Below, piece by piece: positions 6,633 to 8,918 of a stretch of 8,918 nt of DNA; positions within the stretch are counted from its first letter, which is position 1; each line of letters opens with the position of its first letter. The position numbers and the translations under genes were made by a program. Below the pieces are notes generated by a model, which worked only from the letters and a program-made list of their open reading frames with translations, ran no database searches and was not told where the DNA came from. This DNA comes from an uncultured Clostridia bacterium (GTDB lineage: Bacteria > Bacillota > Clostridia > Christensenellales > Aristaeellaceae): the NCBI GenBank assembly GCA_934631025.1, contig CAKTXR010000085.1, forward strand, positions 1 to 8,918, given 5' to 3'.

Positions 6633-6678
6633 GCTCTTTCGGCGCGTGAAAAGCTGCTGTTCAGCGCTCTGCTGAACA
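6632..6678. other. Two consecutive small hairpins
   Basis: Hairpin one: AGCT (6632-6635) plus TTTC (6637-6640) pair with GAAA (6648-6651) plus AGCT (6652-6655), with one bulged C and a 7-nt loop. Hairpin two: TGTTCAGC (6658-6665) pairs perfectly with GCTGAACA (6671-6678) around GCTCT. They are 2 nt apart and abut the DnaA-box match. No poly-U tract follows, so neither looks like an ordinary terminator. A structured RNA or protein-binding site is possible. Confidence 0.35.
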
Positions 6679-6776
6679 TTCAGTCTCTCAGGGCGCGCGC
6701 TGCGGCGGATAGACGCAGTTCAAAGCTCCCGCGCGGAGGTGTTTTGCGGAGATGAAGCGGTGTTTAATGTGTCGTC

Positions 6777-7037
6777 AACGTTTGCCGTGCGTCTGCCGAG
6801 TTCCAGCACATCAAAATGCGTTTCAGGGAGACACGCCGCATGAATCCTCAGCGTTGGCAGGTGCTCTGCCGTCCTGAAGCTGCCACCAAAGTCTGCTGTA
6901 AGTCCGTTGAACTTCAGCACATCGAGCGGCACATGCTGAATGCAGCTCAGCTCCGACAGGCCTTTTACAACGCTGAAGCGATCGTTTGACGCGCTGCCAT
7001 AGTCTGCTATACGCCTGCCGAACTTCGGCACAACAAT
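6777..7037. repeat. Three degenerate 39-bp repeats with exact 111-bp period
   Basis: Cores at 6777-6815, 6888-6926 and 6999-7037. Hand alignment without gaps gives 26/39 identities for copies 1-2, 28/39 for 2-3 and 26/39 for 1-3. The best-kept part is GTCTGCT in copies 2 and 3 and CAGCACATC in copies 1 and 2; copy 3 centres on a palindrome GCCGAACTTCGGC (7017-7029). The remaining ~72 bp of each unit is not visibly conserved. Since 111 is 37 codons, both strands translate as 37-residue repeats. On the - strand these are VPKFGRRIADYGS, VLKFNGLTADFGG and VLELGRRTANVDD. On the + strand they are VCRASAEFQHI, VCCKSVELQHI and VCYTPAELRHN, with a stop at 6990-6992 between the second and third copies. 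Changes between copies show no clear codon-position bias, so it may be non-coding or a decayed repeat gene. Confidence 0.65.
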
Positions 7038-7089
7038 AGGCGTTTTTGAGGGGAAGGTCTACTTGCTTCCTATTCTGACGGGCGCTTCG

Positions 7090-8241
7090 TTATCGCCGCG
7101 TCCGCTTCTGCGCGCGGTTGTCCGGCGGCAGGAAGGTCATGAATTCGCACTCGAGACGGCCGTTGTAGAAGCGGCGCTTTTTGTCGGCGCGGCGGCCGAA
7201 GTTGCGCTCAAAGGCCAGATCGCCGCTGATGGCGCACAGGCTCCAGCCGCTTGAGCGCTCCTGAAGCAGCCCCAGTTGGCGCTCTACAGCCGCGGCGGCG
7301 CGCTTGTCGCCCAGTCGCTCGCCATAGGGCGGGTTGCATAGGATCACGCCGTTTTCGCTGTGGGGCGTAACGTCACGAAGATCCTTCTTCTCGAGCGTGA
7401 TGCGGCCGCCCAGTCCCGCCTGCATGATGTGGCGTTTGGCCAGATCGAGCGCGTTGCCATCGACGTCCGATCCGGCGATGTGAATCGGGCGTTCTTTGCC
7501 CGCATTGAACTTTTCCTCCGCTTCGGTGCGCAGGCGCTTCATCTCGTCCTGCGGCATGAAGCCCCACTTTTCGCAGTCGAAGGCGCGGGTCAGCCCCGGC
7601 GCGCGGCTGAGGGCGATGAACGCCGCCTCGATCAGCAGCGTGCCTGTGCCGCAGCAGGGGTCGTGCAGCGGCTGCGCGGGCCGCCACGGGGAGGCCATTA
7701 CCAGCGCGGCGGCCATGGTTTCGCGCAGCGGCGCTTCGCCGTTCCAGGTGCGATAGCCGCGTTTGTTGAGCGCGGGGCCGGAGGAATCCAGGCAGACCGT
7801 CACAACGTCCGCGTGGATGGATACGTCCACGGCGTAGACCGCGCCGGTTTCCTCGAACCAGTCGACATGGCAGGTGCGCTTGAGCCGCTCGACGATCGCC
7901 TTTTTGACGATCGACTGGCAGTCGGAAGGGCTCATCAGCGTGGAGCGGGCGCAGTGCGCGCGGATGGGGAAAGCGCCGTCCGCGGGGATATAGTCCTCCC
8001 ACGGCAGCGCCTTGACCGATTCGAACAGCTCCTCAAACGAGCGCGCTTCAAAGCGTCCCACGAGCAGCATCACGCGGTCGGCGCAGCGCAGCCAGAGATT
8101 GGCGTTAAATGCCTGCGCAGGCGTTCCCTCAAAGAGCACGCCCCCGGCGGGCTGCGGCGCGGCGCTTTCAACGCCCAGCCATTTCAGGTCTTTAGTGGTC
8201 TGTCCCTCCAGCCCGAAGGCGGTGTTGGCGATCCATTGCAT
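7090..8241 (-). CDS. ypsC: THUMP-domain RNA guanine-N2 methyltransferase (YpsC/RlmL family)
   Basis: Class I SAM-dependent methyltransferase of the family that includes B. subtilis YpsC and the N-terminal half of E. coli RlmKL (23S rRNA m2G2445). It has 383 residues, the usual size for the unfused form. The N-terminal ferredoxin-like plus THUMP RNA-binding region covers about 1-155 (family start TAFGLEGQTTKDLKWLG). The methyltransferase domain has the SAM motif DPCCGTGTLLIEA (194-206), the acidic GSDVD (257-261) and catalytic NPPYGERL (303-310). The C-terminal RRFYNGRLECEF (356-367) is typical. ATG 8241 has AAAAGGA (8251-8257 on the complement) 9 nt upstream. The gene faces the ribosomal-modification operon convergently. 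The exact target nucleotide is inferred from the family only. Confidence 0.93.
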   Translation of the reverse strand: MQWIANTAFGLEGQTTKDLKWLGVESAAPQPAGGVLFEGTPAQAFNANLWLRCADRVMLLVGRFEARSFEELFESVKALPWEDYIPADGAFPIRAHCARSTLMSPSDCQSIVKKAIVERLKRTCHVDWFEETGAVYAVDVSIHADVVTVCLDSSGPALNKRGYRTWNGEAPLRETMAAALVMASPWRPAQPLHDPCCGTGTLLIEAAFIALSRAPGLTRAFDCEKWGFMPQDEMKRLRTEAEEKFNAGKERPIHIAGSDVDGNALDLAKRHIMQAGLGGRITLEKKDLRDVTPHSENGVILCNPPYGERLGDKRAAAAVERQLGLLQERSSGWSLCAISGDLAFERNFGRRADKKRRFYNGRLECEFMTFLPPDNRAQKRTRR

Positions 8242-8263
8242 GGCGGTTCATCCTTTTCATGAG

Positions 8264-8283
8264 TGTATTTTGAATGTATTTTG
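8264..8283. repeat. Tandem 9-bp direct repeat upstream of the methyltransferase gene
   Basis: TGTATTTTG occurs at 8264-8272 and 8275-8283, an 11-bp period (one helical turn), in AT-rich DNA 22-42 nt upstream of the ATG on the - strand. The complement carries TACATT and TACACT, weak -10-like hexamers, without a matching -35. It could be a regulator site or a chance duplication. Confidence 0.35.
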
Positions 8284-8302
8284 CGGGCGTTTCAGCCGGC
8301 TG

Positions 8303-8342
8303 CGCGCCGCTCCGGGGGATTTTCCACTCCCGAAGCGGCGCG
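8303..8342 (-). terminator. Strong GC-rich hairpin between the GerMN and methyltransferase genes
   Basis: CGCGCCGCT (8303-8311) pairs perfectly with AGCGGCGCG (8334-8342). In - strand RNA the stem continues through a G-U pair (8312/8333) and four more G-C pairs (8313-8316 with 8329-8332), 14 pairs in all. It lies 48 nt after the GerMN stop. No U-tract follows on either strand, so it may be an attenuator, a weak or factor-dependent terminator, or an mRNA-stabilising structure. A 10-bp palindrome CAGCCGGCTG (8293-8302) abuts it. Confidence 0.45.
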
Positions 8343-8389
8343 TCCGAATTGAGACATTCTGAAATTGAGATGTTCAGCTTGGAAAGCGG

Positions 8390-8918
8390 TTATTCGTCGT
8401 CCGGCCCGAAGAGCAGGCGGGACTGCGTTTGCAGGAACTGATCAGCTACAGTTTCCGCGTCGTTGACGAACGTGGGAACGCCCATCGTGCTCGCGCCCTC
8501 GTCGAAGGGCTGGCCGTTCACCAGCACCTCGACGCTCGACACGCCGGGGAACTGCGCGCAGGTGAGCGCCAGGGAGCGCAGCGCCTGACGGCCGCCGTCG
8601 GTCGAATTGATCAGCTCGGAGAATTCGCTGGTCAGGTTGATCGTCACCTTGCCGTCCTTGTCGCGCGTCACGTCGATCAGGCCGCAGCCGGCGGGCAGCG
8701 CGCTTTCGAGCGGACTGGAAGCGCCGGGGCCTTTGAGCAGCTCGAGCACAGCCGTGTTGAGATCGGCCTCGCCGTAGACCATACGCGTTACGGGCACGAT
8801 CAGCGATCCGGTCTCGCCGGCAAAGTAGAGCGTGACGGTCTGCGCGTCGTCCACGGGGAAGGTCGATGAGACCGATTCGAGGTTCAGCGCGCCGCGCTTG
8901 AAGGGGCCGGAAACCGGC
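8390..8918 (-). CDS. GerMN-domain protein (GerM/spore germination-sporulation family), 5' part outside the window
   Basis: The frame is open from the window edge to TAA at 8390-8392, about 175 residues. A GerMN domain starts at TVTLYFAG and continues through RMVYGEADL, the LLKGPG motif, the LPAGCGLIDV strand, the diagnostic KVTINLTSEF and a final GVSSVEVLVNGQ. A polar tail (FDEGASTM to LLFGPDDE) follows. The domain is found in B. subtilis GerM (two copies, needed for efficient sporulation and germination), in SpoIIQ-SpoIIIAH-linked complexes, and in lipoproteins such as LpqB. The GTG at 8854 has no ribosome binding site and the frame continues upstream (NLESVSSTFPV), so I take it as internal. 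A signal peptide or lipobox, and a possible first GerMN copy, would be outside the window. It is probably upstream of, and perhaps co-transcribed with, the methyltransferase gene. Confidence 0.82.
   Translation of the reverse strand, partial: PVSGPFKRGALNLESVSSTFPVDDAQTVTLYFAGETGSLIVPVTRMVYGEADLNTAVLELLKGPGASSPLESALPAGCGLIDVTRDKDGKVTINLTSEFSELINSTDGGRQALRSLALTCAQFPGVSSVEVLVNGQPFDEGASTMGVPTFVNDAETVADQFLQTQSRLLFGPDDE

Larger units (their letters stand above)
6591..7089. other. About 500-bp intergenic region between convergent units, no supported gene
   Basis: Lies between the terminator of the + strand unit and the stop of the - strand methyltransferase gene. By eye it is less GC-rich than its surroundings. 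It contains a DnaA-box match, two consecutive hairpins and a degenerate 111-bp-spaced repeat, listed separately. A 103-codon frame on the - strand (7031 down to 6720, GTG start) has no ribosome binding site, and a + strand frame (6768-6992) has no good start. I see no convincing protein gene, and no clear terminator for the - strand gene in 7038-7089. Confidence 0.6.

Noticed and set aside
6768..6992. Frame on the + strand ending in NAEAIV with the repeat VCxxSxELQHI
   Set aside because: No plausible start codon with a ribosome binding site, and a stop separates the second and third repeats. Kept only as part of the repeat description.
6986..7013. Promoter-like pair TTGACG and TATACG with a 16-bp spacer, + strand
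   Set aside because: It would drive only antisense RNA into the methyltransferase gene, and the hexamers are not kept in the other repeat copies.
6720..7031. 103-codon frame on the - strand with 37-residue repeat pattern
   Set aside because: The GTG start has no ribosome binding site, and the + strand frame in the same register shows the same repeats. The pattern is explained by the 111-bp DNA repeat, and copy differences show no coding bias.
7038..7089. Possible terminator for the methyltransferase gene (GGAAG/CTTCC arms)
   Set aside because: Only five pairs with a 9-nt loop and no U-tract on the - strand; too weak to call.
7360..8262. 300-codon frame on the + strand opposite the methyltransferase gene
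   Set aside because: Antisense shadow of a conserved gene in GC-rich DNA; Arg/Gly/Ala-rich without recognisable motifs.

Overview
The window comes from a high-GC member of the Bacillota, most likely a spore-forming member of the class Clostridia. This rests on three things. The gene order rsmB-rlmN-prpC-prkC-rsgA-rpe is the classic Bacillus/Clostridium arrangement. A GerMN-domain (spore germination/sporulation type) gene lies nearby. Ribosome binding sites are strong GGAGG types with frequent GTG and TTG starts. The species cannot be told from the sequence.

Positions 1-6274 (+ strand) form one tightly packed operon. It holds rsmB (5' end outside the window), rlmN, the Ser/Thr phosphatase prpC, the PASTA receptor kinase prkC, the ribosome-assembly GTPase rsgA, and ribulose-phosphate 3-epimerase rpe. 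Genes are separated by at most a few tens of bases or overlap: prpC/prkC by an ATGA junction, and rsgA/rpe by an unusually long 56 nt. The operon links rRNA methylation (RsmB on 16S, RlmN on 23S and tRNA), 30S maturation (RsgA) and cell-wall-sensing phosphorylation (PrkC/PrpC) with pentose phosphate metabolism. A possible 12-codon leader ORF sits between rlmN and prpC, and its stop overlaps the prpC start.

Positions 6275-6590 hold a small separate unit, the most striking part of the window. It encodes a 58-residue, two-segment membrane protein with its own candidate promoter and a downstream terminator-like hairpin. Its whole Shine-Dalgarno site is buried in a 22-bp stem whose only non-Watson-Crick pairs are four G-U pairs in + strand RNA. 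The promoter's predicted start point falls in the hairpin loop. Messages from the local promoter would therefore lack the left arm and be translatable, while read-through messages from rpe would be folded and silent. This is a prediction from sequence only.

Positions 6591-7089 contain no gene I can support. They hold one perfect DnaA-box match, two consecutive small hairpins, and three degenerate copies of a 39-bp repeat spaced exactly 111 bp apart, in DNA that looks less GC-rich than its surroundings.

Positions 7090-8918 (- strand, convergent with the operon) hold a THUMP-domain RNA guanine-N2 methyltransferase of the YpsC/RlmL family and, upstream of it, the 3' part of a GerMN-domain gene running off the window edge. 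The 148-nt gap between them carries a strong GC-rich hairpin and two pairs of short direct repeats. I see no rRNA, tRNA, insertion sequence or CRISPR array.
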